Both the position numbers and the translations under genes were made by a program. Of a DNA stretch of 64,000 nt, positions 23,716-35,790 are shown piece after piece. Each line of letters begins with the position of its first letter. The first letter of the stretch is position 1. Below the pieces are notes generated by a model, which saw nothing but the letters and a program-made list of their open reading frames with translations, ran no database searches and had not been told where the DNA came from. This DNA comes from Anticarsia gemmatalis. Taxonomy: Eukaryota; Arthropoda; Insecta; Lepidoptera; Erebidae. The stretch lies in NCBI RefSeq assembly GCF_050436995.1, contig NC_134758.1, positions 1,054,001 through 1,118,000 of the forward strand. Direction: 5' to 3'.

Positions 23716-25941
23716 TTGTAGTTTTATTTTATATTTAGAAAAATACAATGACATAATCATCTTTATAATTAGAAGGAAATAAGCAATTTTGTGTCCACAC
23801 ACAATAGAATATTTTATTGTAATAATATGCTCTAATAAATTCACGAAATGATAGGATTTAAAATTTTAGTGTTACAATATTTCAAATTAATTGTTATTGC
23901 GAGTTTTGGACAGAAAACATTCAAATTTTAACGATTACCATTACTTTTCTGCAGACATTTTCATACAAAGCATTTTTAGCAAAAATCATAATTCTTTTTT
24001 ATTACTCGTTAAGGAAATAATCACGATGTTACGTGTATTATTACAAACACATAATATTTTATTACACTTACATAAATAAAAACACCGAACAAAATGTAAA
24101 TGATCTTTTAAATATTCATTAAAATGAAAACAACGTTTAACCCAGTTCCATTAATTCGACAAAAACATACACACGAGATAATAAAAAATACAAAAAAAAA
24201 ACTCTTGTTCCCTAGAATACGACATGACAGACAAACATACAGTGTTTACAAGCAAACAGGCTAAATATTCATGAAGCGAGTATTCTCGAAATGTTTATTT
24301 CCCATGATTTTTTTCCATAATTATTCATGAGTGGTCACACTGGGCACTATTAATAATAGCACATCGAGATATCAACTCTAAGCCTCTGAAATAAGATTCA
24401 ATTTCAACTAAATCGGAGATCCTAGTGTGAATATTCAGTGGTATTACTCTCTCGCTACCGTGAACTACTGTTTCCCTTCTGATTAGTCAAATGAGATCAC
24501 ATCTAAGAAAAGTTTCCACGAACTGTCTGTTTGAGAACCAACTGCTTAATTCCTAAACCATTAAGGATGTGTAACTATGTTAAGTAGGCCCCTTTACATG
24601 ATACGGTTGAAATTAAGACGCTTGATTACAAAAGTAAATTTATTAAGTCTCAGTGTTGAATTCTGGAATTCATTTTGTGATAATGAGTACAAATTTAAAA
24701 TTATTTTCGAGAACCCCGCGGGTTCGAGTCCCGGGTCGCTTTAACATAATTGGAGCTTTGCAATTTGAATAATTCTAAGTTATGACTTCGATGGAAGTCG
24801 GTAAAAATGCCTACAGATTTGAATGTAGTTATGTACTGCCAAATTCTGAGAGGCACATTTTAAAGGAATTTATATTTAAAATTGTCTTTAATTATAACTT
24901 GAAAAAATTAACATAATAATAAGATCCAAAAACAACAAAGTACTGCAAACTACATTAATTTGCGTTAACTGTACAAGTACTTAAATACACACAATAAAGC
25001 CTTAACAGATTTAATTGATATTATTAAGTATTTTCGTTCTTATTGTCACACTAACTATGTATCGAAACCACGTGGAAAAATCAACTCTATACAAACAAAA
25101 ATAAAGTTGAATATTAAATTTATTCTAAAGTAAATATTTCCGACATGATTTTTGTCACTCAATTTAATTGAAGTCAAGTTTGTGAGTAACAAATCAAATT
25201 TTTTCGCAATGGTCGACCGCTTCCTGATACAGGCTGGTGTTTTCGCGGCTCGAAAGAAATGCACCTCGTTATCTTGTATAATGGCAGTTTTGCGTTATTG
25301 AAATGTACTGGTGAAGACAGAGGTGATTAATTTTGATGGGACTGTCGAAAGTAGAACAGGTTGTATATCGTTCGTGTCGGTATTTTGTGTTTATTTAAAC
25401 TTTGCACGCGTATGCCTCGTAAGGTGTTGTATAATAATGTACAACTTTGTACCAGAAATAAATATTGAACAGCAGCGAGATTGCAGTGTATTATGTATTG
25501 TTATAGAAATAAATTAGTTATCCAAAATAATAAGAAGAAAAGAGATAGGTACTGTTACATAATTACAATGCAGAATGATAAATATGTACTAAAAGTATTT
25601 TTTGAAATTACCCAACTTTCTAACTGATTATGCAAGTATAAAGTAACCATAATATGAATAACCATACTTTACTTTAGCCAAAAAGCTCAAGATAAAATTA
25701 GTAACAAATATAATATCAACATAATAGTTGGCATAAAATTAAAACTATTTTACAGTCTTATTGTACAAAATAGTTACAGCACGTCCTTTAAAAAAAACAT
25801 CCTAAATATGCAATTTCCCCAAGAAACATTTCAACAAATTCAATACCGGATCCAACATTTCGTTCGCACCAATCAATTACGTACGCACCTGTACCACTTG
25901 CCAATTTTAACGAGAAAACACATCGCACTAATTGAGATTGC
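23716..25941. other. non-coding, no recognisable gene
   Basis: Very AT-rich. It contains a SINE remnant at 24705-24740 and nothing else that I can support. Confidence 0.5.
24705..24740 (+). repeat. tRNA-derived SINE remnant
   Basis: A B-box GGTTCGAGTCC (24721-24731) sits within a T-arm-like stretch, but upstream there is no acceptor, D-arm or anticodon structure, so this is not a tRNA gene. Confidence 0.4.
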
Positions 25942-26820
25942 ACCACGGAGTAAGAACGTCATTATAACCAAACTCGGCGTTGATTTATACGCATCGAATA
26001 GATGCCGAAATGAGAGCAGGGAACACTTTTTTCACCGAATGTACAGTTGTACTGCAATTTGGACGGTCGAATTGTCGGTTTGTACTTTTGGTGATAATTT
26101 AATTGTAGTTTTTTTATTTAACAAGTAGAAAATTGAAAGATTGACTGCCGAAAATTGGCAAGTTCAACGTGAACAAATATCGGGTTTGAATTCAAAGAGG
26201 TCCGCGGAATTGTTTCTGTACAGGATAATTTGTACCATGGAGTAAGAATGTCATTATAAATTCGGTGTTGATTTATACGCATCGAATAGATGCCGAAATG
26301 AGAGCAGGGAACACTTTTTTCTTCGAATGTACAGTTGTCCTGCAATTTGGACGGTTGAATTGTCGGTTTGTACTTTTGGTGATAATTTAATTGTAGTTTT
26401 TTTATTTAACAAGTAGAAAATTGAAAGATTGACTGCCGAAAATTGGCAAGTTCAACACGAACAAATATTGGGTTCGAATCCCAAGTGGTCTGCAGAACTG
26501 TTTCTGTAAAGGATAATTTGTACCACGGAGTAAGAATGTCATTATAAATTCGGTGTTGATTTATACGCATCGAATAGATGCCGAAATGAGAGCAGCGAAC
26601 ACTTTTTTCACCGAATGTACAGTTGTACTGCAATTTGGACGGTCGAATTGTTGGTTTGTATTTTTGTCGATAATTCAATTGTACATTTTTGAAGACGGAG
26701 AAAATTAAAAGATTGACTGCTGAAAATTGGTAACTTCATATACAAATATCACGTTCGATTCTCAGACCTCATGACAACTTTTTGCACACATGCAATTGTT
26801 TCTGTAAACGATATAACTGT
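25942..26820 (+). repeat. tandem array, about three copies of a 288-bp unit
   Basis: The marker TGATTTATACGCATCGAATA starts at 25981, 26269 and 26557, exactly 288 bp apart. The units align along their length with scattered substitutions, and the first unit has a 4-bp insertion near 25965. Each unit contains a degenerate or good polymerase III B-box on the + strand; the best is GGTTCGAATCC near 26471-26481. Minus-strand frames in adjacent copies translate to nearly the same peptide because of the duplication and are not genes. Confidence 0.9.
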
Positions 26821-29800
26821 ATGTTTGGGATGTCTTCCGTGGCTCTGCATTAATCTAAGACAGAATTGGAATAAATCTTGAAAAGTAGTTATATTTAAAC
26901 AATTGCGGAGCTACTGAAAAAAGTAATAAAATAAAAAAAGTAAATCAAGCAATATTTAAGGTAAAACGCTGGGTGTAAGAACTGATCGCAGGTCATATTA
27001 AGTAGCTGAACATTTAAGTAAAGCAAAATATATTTAACAACTGCGAGTCTTTAAAACAAATAATAAATTAATATCATTGGATAACTCACACACGGTAATT
27101 TGATTCCAAAGTGACTTCAGACCCTAACCCTATTTAAGGTAAAGGTTTAATAAGTAAATTTTGCAACAAATTCGGAGCATATTGAATTCAATTTCAAATC
27201 GTTGAGTTCAAGCGTTGCAAATGAGTGAGGATGGATTAACATAAAATACCAAAATTATAAGCCGTCATAATCCTAAAATATAATTGTGATTATATCGGAA
27301 TATTAATAAGGTACTTATCGGTTAGAGATGGGTTTTGGGATAATTAATGCACGCATACAGCTTGCAAAAACCGTCAGGATTTCCGGTAGATGTTTTGTAT
27401 TTTTAGATTTTAAAAAGAGTTGGGAAGTTAAAATCTACAAATAAAAATGATGAATGAGCTTTCGGATATTCTATAATCATGTTTAAAAAATGCATCAACA
27501 AAAAAGGTACTAGGTGCTTTTTACACTTATCGATAAAATCTGTATGATTTTTGACAAATTTATTAAATGTAAACAATATTTTAACTGGATGTAAATATAG
27601 TGGTTATCAGTTCATAAATAAATAAGTTTATTAACTTACAGCTTATAAGCAAAAATAAACTAGAATCTAGATAAGTATCTCTCAAGTAGATAAGCTTAGA
27701 GGAACATTATGTACCAACTACTGAAATGAAACTCATCAAAACCCTTTTAATAACAGGTAGTACAGAACCTAAATAATTCTCAAAAAATAATACTCACTTT
27801 AATACCATCATAATCAAATAAGAAAGCGGCCCGTCATATAAATATCATTATTGCGGCACATTTACTTTAAAAGATAAATCTCTACATATTATCGAATAAC
27901 ATCGTTTAAATGACACTTCAGAAATAAAGGACGATGATTTTTGGAGACAATTTCACGCTTCAAGTTTGCACAATAATGTTATTTATATTTTTGTCCGCTA
28001 TAATTACTGTTTGTCACACTGTGCGCTTAATGTCGAATAATTTTACCATCGTATTGGCAGGTCTCTTTGGTTCCTTCCTTTTCAATCATACATTAAATGA
28101 GTATGACGTTTGGATCATAATAATATAGGGTTTTATTGAATCTTGTTTTGTCGCTTTCGTTAAGGGTTTTTTTACTCGTATATTTTAAATATAATTTCTT
28201 TGATTTTCCTTAAATTCTGTTCGTTTGTATCACTATGCGGAGACTTAGTCAGATAATATTATTTAACTTGTAGGGAAGAAATTAGTGACATGACACTTAC
28301 GCAGGATCGTATGACACAGAATGTTAATGTATGTGACAGTGAACAGTGAGTAGAGGTGGGCTAAATAGATAGCTTCTAGAAAAAACTGGTTAGGTGTTTT
28401 AAAGATGAATGAAAGAATTTAAGACAGTGACAAAGTTGCAATAAAATTTAAATATTTGACAGCTACATTTTTTGCAAAACATTTAAACCATCCAAATTGC
28501 AAATGAACAGCAATATCAGGTCGTTTCAACAAAAGTAGGAATTCCTAATTGTGAATAAAACAGTAAAAATTATTTAAAATTATGCTTATGTTGATCGAGA
28601 TTTTATCAAAAAACGCATAGAACGAGCAAAAATACAACATTGATGATTATCGTGTTTGTTTAGTAGAACACTGACCAATTTATTTTATTACATTTTAATA
28701 GGTTTGCTTCTAAATATACTGAAATTTTATACTACCTACTGTTTTATTCTCGTATTGTATAGCGGCGACTATAAAGACTTAAACACACATTGAGTCATTT
28801 CGCTCAGTATGCGGACAAAGTATTTTTATTACACATTATAATCGAACGTTCGAAAAGTTCAATCGATGCATAAAATACAAAAATCGGACAATCGTAATCT
28901 TGAACGTGCATAATTTTAGCATAATTTAACTAAATGTCATAATATTGTCTACGGGGGGCATTTGTCATTATATAAAAAATGACTTTATACACTAGACGAA
29001 ATTAAAATTCTGCCGATAATGTTATTAAGAATATAAAACTAAAAGAAGTGGGTTGATCGGATTATATACAAAAGTGTTGGTAATATTGCCCATTACCCAA
29101 AAGGTCAAACGGAATACTAAAACAATTAATATAATTCACTGGTTCTGTATGTTGTAAATTAACAAATTTATACTCATAGTTTCGATTGAAATCTTCTCAA
29201 AGCAGTTTTATGTTATTCTAATTTTAAGAAGCTGCTTTTAATTTTTTGACCGTTAAGTGTGAATAGATTATATAAATTTTATTATATTTTATATGTATCG
29301 ATATTTAATTTGTGAATAATCTAAGTAACGGGGTTCAATAAAACTGAGTTCCCTGCGGCGTCACAGTGTGATAGGCGATAATTTTTTAATCGTTTTATGA
29401 AATTAGATTTTTATTACACTTCATTTTTCATTTACAATTTTGTCCACACAAGCAGTGTTTCTAATCACTGGTTTCATAATAAAATTTATAGTGATTGTGT
29501 ATGGCGTTTTATTTTTAATTTCTTGTAATCTTTGACTGTTTCTAATAAATATGGTAAGTAGTTGCAGTGGCCATTCATTTGTAATGTAACCCTTAACCGT
29601 TTGTTATTTCATCTGGTTGCGACACATGTCTTTAAATAAACAAGGAACTTGTGAATAGATTTTATTAAGCAGTTCGGCTTTTGTTCTTTTCATTACAAAG
29701 TTACATGAAATTAAAAACCATTTCACTAAATATTGACCGTTTAGGCAGTAGTTAAAATCTCTTCTATTAACAAACTAGGTGGCGTGCAAAATCTAGCCAA

Positions 29801-32800
29801 AAAACTATACAATCATTTCCCAGGCCAGGATTTTTTCGAAATTATTAAGGACACTTCAGTTCTTTTAATCATGTTCCAAGCTCTCTATCAAATAAAAAGT
29901 TATATTTATTTATTTATACTCTAAGCACAAACTTGAAACAAATCTGCACCCAACAGCGAAAGCAAACAACTTAATTCAAAGGTATTTTCTAACAAAACTA
30001 TCTGGGCTATGATCTAACTATGCAAGAGGCGTGGTATTTGGGGAATCTCAAAGTCTCCCACAAATATAGTAGATATCTGACAGTTTTGTTAGATAGAAGA
30101 ACAATGTCGTATCGATGGAAGGTTTAATAGGAAATGCGCGAGTGTTACTGTTTGCTTAGAAAGATATGTGGAGTGTTCAAAGATTTTGTTGCAAAAGGAG
30201 TTACTAAACATCAAATACAAATGTAAGGAGTTATCGTAAGAATTGTAAGGTTTAGAAGTAAGGTTTTTAGTTTTCGGAACAGCATATTTCTTAGGACTAA
30301 CTTTCTTAAAAATTGAATGGTATGTACAAAAAAATTTCTAGGTTTAATTTAACAGTTTTCCTTTTCGGATCAAGTCACTCTGTTGTATATTATTATTAAA
30401 ACCTATGTCAATAGATTGTTGTTAGTAGAGAAATTTCAAGAATGATCCCAACAAACTAAAAGGTTTTGGAAACATTAATAAATACAATTAATTACTTGCT
30501 TCAATAGAAAACATACAAATGCATCAAGTATACTTTTTCATTGAACTTTAGTACAGCAAAACTGTTTAGAAGCTGAGACTATTACAATAAAACCAAGCAT
30601 TAAAAAAATCAACTCAATCTATAATCCACAGCAAGAAACCTAAATCACACACATCTCTACAATATTGTCAATATTCCACATAGATACTTATTCTCAATAA
30701 TCAAAGCCTACAATTTTCACCCTCGCTACTATAAAAAGCAATCGCCCAACGGTGATCAGATTGCGCACGCGCACTAAACACGCCTATCGCGATCACAGCG
30801 CCACCTAGCGAGTTATCGCGGAGATTTATACTGTACGCTTAAAGACGGTTTTGGAGTTGCTCGGGTATGTTGTAGATGAAAGATTTTTATGGTAAACCGT
30901 ATGAAGTTTCAATCGTGTAGTGTATATTTGTACATCAGTTGAAATTAAAGGTTTTATATGAAATAAAACAGCTCTTTGACACGATACGCAATGACGGTGA
31001 TCGATAAAAGATATTAGCGATATAATGGTAGATAATATGATGACGAATCGGAATATTATATAAGTTAGAATACGAGAATTAACGTGCACACGTATTTTGC
31101 CTTAGAATTCTGGATGTTTTGGCGTAGGTTGCACTGTTCTCGTTTATTCCCGTACTATAATAATAAAATCTCTTTGGCTTCAAGAATCACAAATGAGTAC
31201 TCGGTTCATTAGGTTTCTAGCTCGTGAGGTACCCAAATATTGAGCTTTTTTGTGTAGAGAATATATTTTTTTACAAGTTCATACATACTATAATGCGAAA
31301 AGACTTTTTCCCAGACCTAATATTAAACATGCAACGCGAAAGTTCAAAGTTAAGATCGGAATATTGTCATGCTAAAATTATTTACGCCGCATAAGTGGTA
31401 TGTATGGTATGCGAGTTGTGACGGAAAATCTCGATTCCCTGAGATGACGAGTTTAATTTCTTAGTAGCAGTAAAAGTAGTACATGACGAAGCTCCATTTT
31501 TTGAGTAGAAATACTACACTCATTGCAATCATTGACTAGAGGCAATACATTGGTACAATAACTTTAACTTGAGAATATCAACTATAAATCACGCAAAATG
31601 ATCATTCCAAATAAGTAATGACACTTGTCAAAATCAAAAGTCATCTTACTTCCAAACAATAGCGTCAACTTTGACTTTACAATACAAATATAGCAAAAAA
31701 ATATCACACCTGATCTAGATAAAATACCATTCAGTTCAAACAGAGACAATTCCCTTCTATTCAAATATCATGATCTATTTACAGATCATTTCAAAAGAAT
31801 TTGCCTGTGTCAACATCATTACCAACAACAATTATCCTTATTTCTTTATCACTAAGGTTTAATTCCAAGTGACGTTTGTCGGAGCATCGGCAAATGTTGG
31901 TGAAACGACCTTCGCGTTACGGATGTCCGCTACGATGGGACCGATGTTATCAGGCCTCTATTGTTTATATAGAATTAAAGGCTTTCAATGAGAATCGGAG
32001 GATATTCGTCACGTTTATGATAATGTAAAAGGTCATTATGTGTCACGGTTTTATTTCCTTTAAAGGATAATCAGAGGTTATTTGTACTTAAGTACATAAA
32101 TAGACCATGCTTATCAACACACGTTTATAAAAATAAAATCAGGTCCTATTACCAAGAAAAGAAAGAAGTTGAATATCTCTATCTCTCTCTCGCTAATATA
32201 CCTTCTATGACTTCACCCACATTCATATATCTTAACAAACATGACCATTTCTTAATTGGGCGGCTTGATCAACTTTGACACTAGGTTGACCACTAACTAT
32301 ACGATAAAAAAAGAAGAAGATTGCTTAATAAGGTTAAAGTTACGGGTGCGTTGCGTTTGCCCATTTCCATTTCTATTGAGAATGATTAAGCGCGCTCAAT
32401 ATTAAAATATGAGGACAAAAGTGGACTATTCGATTCCCGAAACAAATTATTGCTGTTTTCTACAAGCAGCTATTCGTGGCTCGGCTACAATAAGACATGT
32501 ACATCACATCAAATTGCAACAATTAAATAAATATATACTATGTTTATTCATCACAATAAGGCTTGCTAAAACATCTAACAAATACTGTGTCAACATTGTA
32601 AGGTGAGGTTAACAACAAAATCTTAATTAACTTCAAACGAACACTAAATAGATCACGCGAGCATCGATATCGAAATGTTAAGGACATTATTCGTTGTGTA
32701 CCTTAGGACTTTGTTACACTGAATACGTGAATATTTATGGCTCTAAATTATTAATTACGAAGGATTTTTGTATTATAGTCAAGGAAACAAAGATTCCAAA

Positions 32801-32967
32801 GAAAATTGTGTGTATTGTACGCTAAAAGTTACTTTTACGTTATGAGTTATCATAATAAATATATTGTACTTAACATTGATTAGTTAATAGTCTTCCGCCA
32901 AAACAGGGACTTAAGTGGCCTCATGGCATCATTTTAAGAACTGTTTGAAAGAACTCTCAGACATTTA
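26821..32967. other. non-coding, no recognisable gene
   Basis: Stop-dense AT-rich DNA. The only notable patch is the CpG-rich, CTCF-like site at 30740-30825. Confidence 0.5.
30797..30811 (-). promoter_or_regulatory. CTCF-like motif
   Basis: AGCGCCACCTAGCGA is a close match to the reverse complement of the conserved CTCF core. It lies in a CpG-rich island (30740-30825) about 7 kb downstream of the receptor gene. Confidence 0.35.
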
Positions 32968-33134
32968 GGGACGGTTCACATCTGAAGATGCGTCAGGTGT
33001 AGCCTAAATAGTATGGGATTCGCAACGACGCATCATCGGTTCAGTGTGAACGGTCTAGTGTTTTTCTATACATTTGTCTGTTCGTTACGCGACTGATAAC
33101 ACGCGACGCATGTTCCAACAGATATGAACCTTCC
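32968..33134. mobile_element. MITE with nested inverted repeats
   Basis: GGACGGTTCACATCTG at the left end matches the reverse complement of CAGATATGAACCTTCC at the right end with two mismatches, and TTTA flanks both ends as a possible target duplication. Inside, GACGGTTCACA (about 32970) pairs with TGTGAACGGTC (about 33045), and gatgcgtc pairs with gacgcatc. The length is 167 bp and there is no coding capacity. Confidence 0.65.
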
Positions 33135-33696
33135 TTTAAGGTTTCTTTGCAATGTTTTCAGAACTGTCAGGTCAGGTGATATACTTTACGATAATTCACT
33201 TTTTTCTTAATTGACGTTTTTTCAAAAAGTCTTTGGTATTGTGGTTCTCAATCCTCAATTGGGTTTAAATATGAACAAAAAAAATCCTATCGAGCTCCCA
33301 TTAAACTTTAAATGATTTAGCAACTTTGTAACAGAAGTATCAATTACATTAAACTCAATCATATAAGGTGAACTATGGCAAAGTCAGGAATAAACAAACT
33401 AGATAAATACTTCTACCAATATAACGGTCAATGAGTTGAGTCATTACTTCTATCCTGTGGTAGCCATTAGGCTGCTTTTACATATAAGATGTGCGTGGTA
33501 GAGAGGCGAGAAGCGGGAAAAATGTTCAACACAGCAATAAAATATTTTAATTGCTACTGTAGCTAAACTTGTACTTTTGTTTTACTAGTAGTGTAGTAAA
33601 TGTCACAGACAATGTTTTTTTTTTTCATTCTGTCAAGAAATTGTCTATAACTCTTCTTCAAAAGGTAAAGAAAAATTATTGCAAGCACATCCAGAC

Positions 33697-33709
33697 CAGA
33701 ACGTTAATA
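33697..33709 (+). repeat. target-site duplication, left copy (partner 34680-34692)
   Basis: CAGAACGTTAATA is repeated perfectly at both ends of the Penelope-like element. The bases on either side differ between the copies. Confidence 0.75.
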
Positions 33710-33738
33710 AATGTTTTTAAACTCTCGCGACTAGTACA

Positions 33739-33803
33739 CATAATATTATAATGCAACGGGTCTTATACGCGATTGAAAATTTAAAGGTTAGGATACCTTA
33801 TTT
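33739..33803 (+). repeat. left inverted repeat of the Penelope-like element
   Basis: This is a 65-bp arm matching the reverse complement of 34615-34679 with a single mismatch, in the segment ttaaaggtta versus ttaaatgtta. It contains the in-frame stop just upstream of the GIY-YIG reading frame. Confidence 0.9.
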
Positions 33804-34577
33804 ACTAGAGCATACGACCTTTGTGACCCTGAACACCTAGACGGTGAACTCTCACACGTTCAGGAGGTACTTAAGCGAAACGGATACAGGAGAACCGAAC
33901 GACGTCTGAAGAGGCAAGAATGTCAGACTGGTGTTAGCAGAGTACCAGCTTTTATGCCCTACATAAAAGGAGTAACGGATAAAGTTGGAACAGTACTGAA
34001 GAAATACTCCATAAAGACTGTATATAGTCCGTTCTCCAAAGTAGCTAACCATTTGCGCACGCCAAAGGATGTAATTCCTCTTCAGACACCTGGCGTTTAC
34101 AAGGTGGATTGTAGCTGCGGTAGTTCATACATCGGACAGACCAAAAGAACAATAGCTGAAAGGGTCAAGGAACATATCGCAGCTGTCAAGAACCGGCAAG
34201 TCAACAAATCCGCGATAGCTGAGCACTTGTTGGAAGCAGGAACCAATCACTGGATCGAGCTACATCAACCCCGGGTCCTCTCTACAGATCGTCACTATTA
34301 CTCCAGGATAGTACGAGAAGCGGTTGAAATCAAAAAACATACCAATTTCAACCGTGAAGAGGGATACCGTTTATCATCTACGTGGAATCCTGTCATCGGC
34401 AAGTGCAGCCGTCGCCGGCATGACGTAACGCGCCAGTGTAAAGACGTCGTTAGTGTTGTGTGTCGAAGTACCGACAATTCCGAACAATGTACACTAAGTG
34501 AAAACCAAGTGAGGGTAGGCGTCGAAACTCGCGCCGCAAGAAGACGACGCTTAGCAGCCACATCAGTCAGCTCGTGA
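33792..34577 (+). CDS. Penelope-like element: GIY-YIG endonuclease region, 5'-truncated
   Basis: An open frame of 261 codons runs from just after an in-frame TAG (33789-33791) to TGA at 34575-34577. The first Met is at 33954, but similarity to Penelope-like polyproteins extends upstream of it: an NGYRRTERR linker sits around residues 30-38. The GIY-YIG nuclease core follows, with GVY at 101-103 and YIG at 113-115. After these come a TKRTIAERVKEH segment carrying the expected Arg and a REAVEIKKH segment with Glu 176 and 179 as candidate catalytic Glu. An NFNREEGYRLSSTW block follows, typical of the family. Known elements encode reverse transcriptase upstream of this domain, and none is present here. 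The frame is uninterrupted, so the copy is probably young. It is flanked by 65-bp inverted repeats. Whether a protein is made from it is unknown. Confidence 0.85.
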   Translation, partial: DTLFTRAYDLCDPEHLDGELSHVQEVLKRNGYRRTERRLKRQECQTGVSRVPAFMPYIKGVTDKVGTVLKKYSIKTVYSPFSKVANHLRTPKDVIPLQTPGVYKVDCSCGSSYIGQTKRTIAERVKEHIAAVKNRQVNKSAIAEHLLEAGTNHWIELHQPRVLSTDRHYYSRIVREAVEIKKHTNFNREEGYRLSSTWNPVIGKCSRRRHDVTRQCKDVVSVVCRSTDNSEQCTLSENQVRVGVETRAARRRRLAATSVSS

Positions 34578-34610
34578 CCACGGTCGTTGTAATGCGATCG
34601 AAACGTCGGG
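34571..34610 (+). ncRNA. possible decayed hammerhead-ribozyme motif at the element 3' end
   Basis: A five-pair hairpin (GGTCG 34582-34586 with CGATC 34595-34599, one G-U pair) is followed by GAAA (34600-34603) and CGTC. The order helix II, GAAA, NUH cleavage triplet is the hammerhead order, and such ribozymes are known in Penelope-like terminal repeats. The CUGAUGA core is not intact: the nearest match is CTCGTGA at 34571-34577, two bases off and overlapping the stop codon. The closing pair of helix II is also mismatched. It is probably inactive, or a coincidence. Confidence 0.25.
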
Positions 34611-34614
34611 CAGC

Positions 34615-34679
34615 AAATAAGGTATCCTAACATTTAAATTTTCAATCGCGTATAAGACCCGTTGCATTATAATATTATG
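34615..34679 (-). repeat. right inverted repeat of the Penelope-like element
   Basis: This is the partner of 33739-33803. Its outer end abuts the 13-bp target duplication without a gap. Confidence 0.9.
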
Positions 34680-35269
34680 CAGAACGTTAATACACAAATT
34701 TGTTCGTTAAAGGGCAAGTAAAGTTGTTGCAAGTACACCTAGCCTTAATCAGTAAGGATAAACCGTATGGGAATTGTTTTTAATTTGTTCACTAACTTAG
34801 AACTTTCTATGTATGCTGTATTAACCAATTATTATATTGTCTACATTAAGGGCTGAATAAAATTATTATAATAACCGTTAGTTATACAACAATAAGATGT
34901 TGTAGATGTTTTTTTGCCTAGAGTCTTATCTTTACATGCGATTTCATTAGTTTCGCTTAGTTCCCAGTGTGGCTATTCCTTTACTTACTTCTATCGATAA
35001 GCTTAATGAAATCCTTATAAGGAATAAATAGTGTTTGTTTGTTGAATATTCATGTACCGAACAAGTATTTGTTCCTGTTTTTATGTTTTACAGGGAATGT
35101 GGTTTAATTCGTTTTGTTTTATATTAACATGTTAATGTTCTAAGCTCCCCTGGGATTTTAATAGAGATAGAAAATGGTTTTTACATAACATTCGTTACAA
35201 ATATTTGCAATGCAGAGGATTTTTAACATCATTTTATATAAAAACTCTTTAGTCATGTGCCTGCTTCAA

Positions 35270-35305
35270 TTCTAGGACCCGTGCCCAGCAGTGGGAAAAT
35301 AATTA
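35270..35305 (+). repeat. retroelement 3' fragment
   Basis: The sequence aggacccgtgcccagcagtg followed by ggaaaat is a short piece of a well-known lepidopteran repeat. A sister piece is at 36355-36412. Confidence 0.4.
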
Positions 35306-35540
35306 GTTAATTTTATAATACTGTCCTTTCTTGTCACGAAAGTTAGAAAAGGCTTTTTTCCTCTCTGAATTAATCACTGTTTATATTTCATTATTTTTAT
35401 CTAAAAATCCGAACAAGCAGTTTCTATAAATATCTAACGGTTAAATACATAGCTTTAGGACAAAACTAAAAGGTCATTAGTAAAAAAACAGTCAGTAATT
35501 CATTCAAAAATTATTGCTTAAATTTCGGCTATTTCTTTCA

Positions 35541-35542
<2 letters not shown>

Positions 35543-35598
<56 letters not shown>
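35543..35598 (-). repeat. poly(A) tail of SINE B (56-base T run on the + strand)
   Basis: An uninterrupted T run lies directly before the SINE 3' end. Its length may be affected by sequencing or assembly slippage. Confidence 0.85.
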
Positions 35599-35605
<7 letters not shown>

Positions 35606-35790
35606 CAACTCCCGCACTAAGAATTGCTCTTGTGTCGCGGGGACTTTAACAAACATACAAACAACGGACACAAAGCACAACCAGACCCGAAACAATTATT
35701 TGTGGAATGCACAAATAATTGTTCCGTGTGGGAATCGAACCCACGACCTCCCGACGCAGTGGTGTTGGCGTGGTGGCCTAAACCTGTGTC
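35543..35790 (-). mobile_element. tRNA-derived SINE, family B, near full length, minus strand
   Basis: On the minus strand the element starts near 35790 with a tRNA-like head. Its B-box complement is GGAATCGAACC at 35731-35741. It then has a perfect 14-bp hairpin (arms 35691-35704 and 35710-35723, loop gaatg) and a conserved body, and ends in a 56-base poly(A), seen here as T at 35543-35598. The long unbroken tail suggests a recent insertion. Two further copies are at 37244-37351 and 60001-60068. The open reading frame across the SINE is not a gene. Confidence 0.8.

Larger units (their letters stand above)
33710..34679 (+). mobile_element. short Penelope-like retroelement with inverted repeats and target duplication
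   Basis: The element consists of a 29-bp leader (33710-33738), a left inverted repeat, the GIY-YIG frame, and a right inverted repeat ending exactly at the target duplication. The arms match at 64 of 65 positions. A 13-bp direct repeat, CAGAACGTTAATA, flanks the element at 33697-33709 and 34680-34692. Penelope-like elements are known for terminal repeats in direct or inverted orientation with a short extra extension at one end, which matches this layout. Confidence 0.8.

Noticed and set aside
24705..24740. tRNA gene
   Set aside because: Only a T-arm-like B-box is present, with no full cloverleaf, so a SINE remnant explains it.
26460..26490. tRNA gene
   Set aside because: The B-box recurs with the 288-bp repeat unit and lacks an acceptor stem or anticodon arm.
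25808..26678. Frames of 75-106 codons on both strands
   Set aside because: They fall mostly inside the 288-bp tandem repeat. Similar peptides in adjacent copies come from the duplication.
34298..34633. 111-codon minus-strand frame
   Set aside because: It is antisense to the GIY-YIG coding region.
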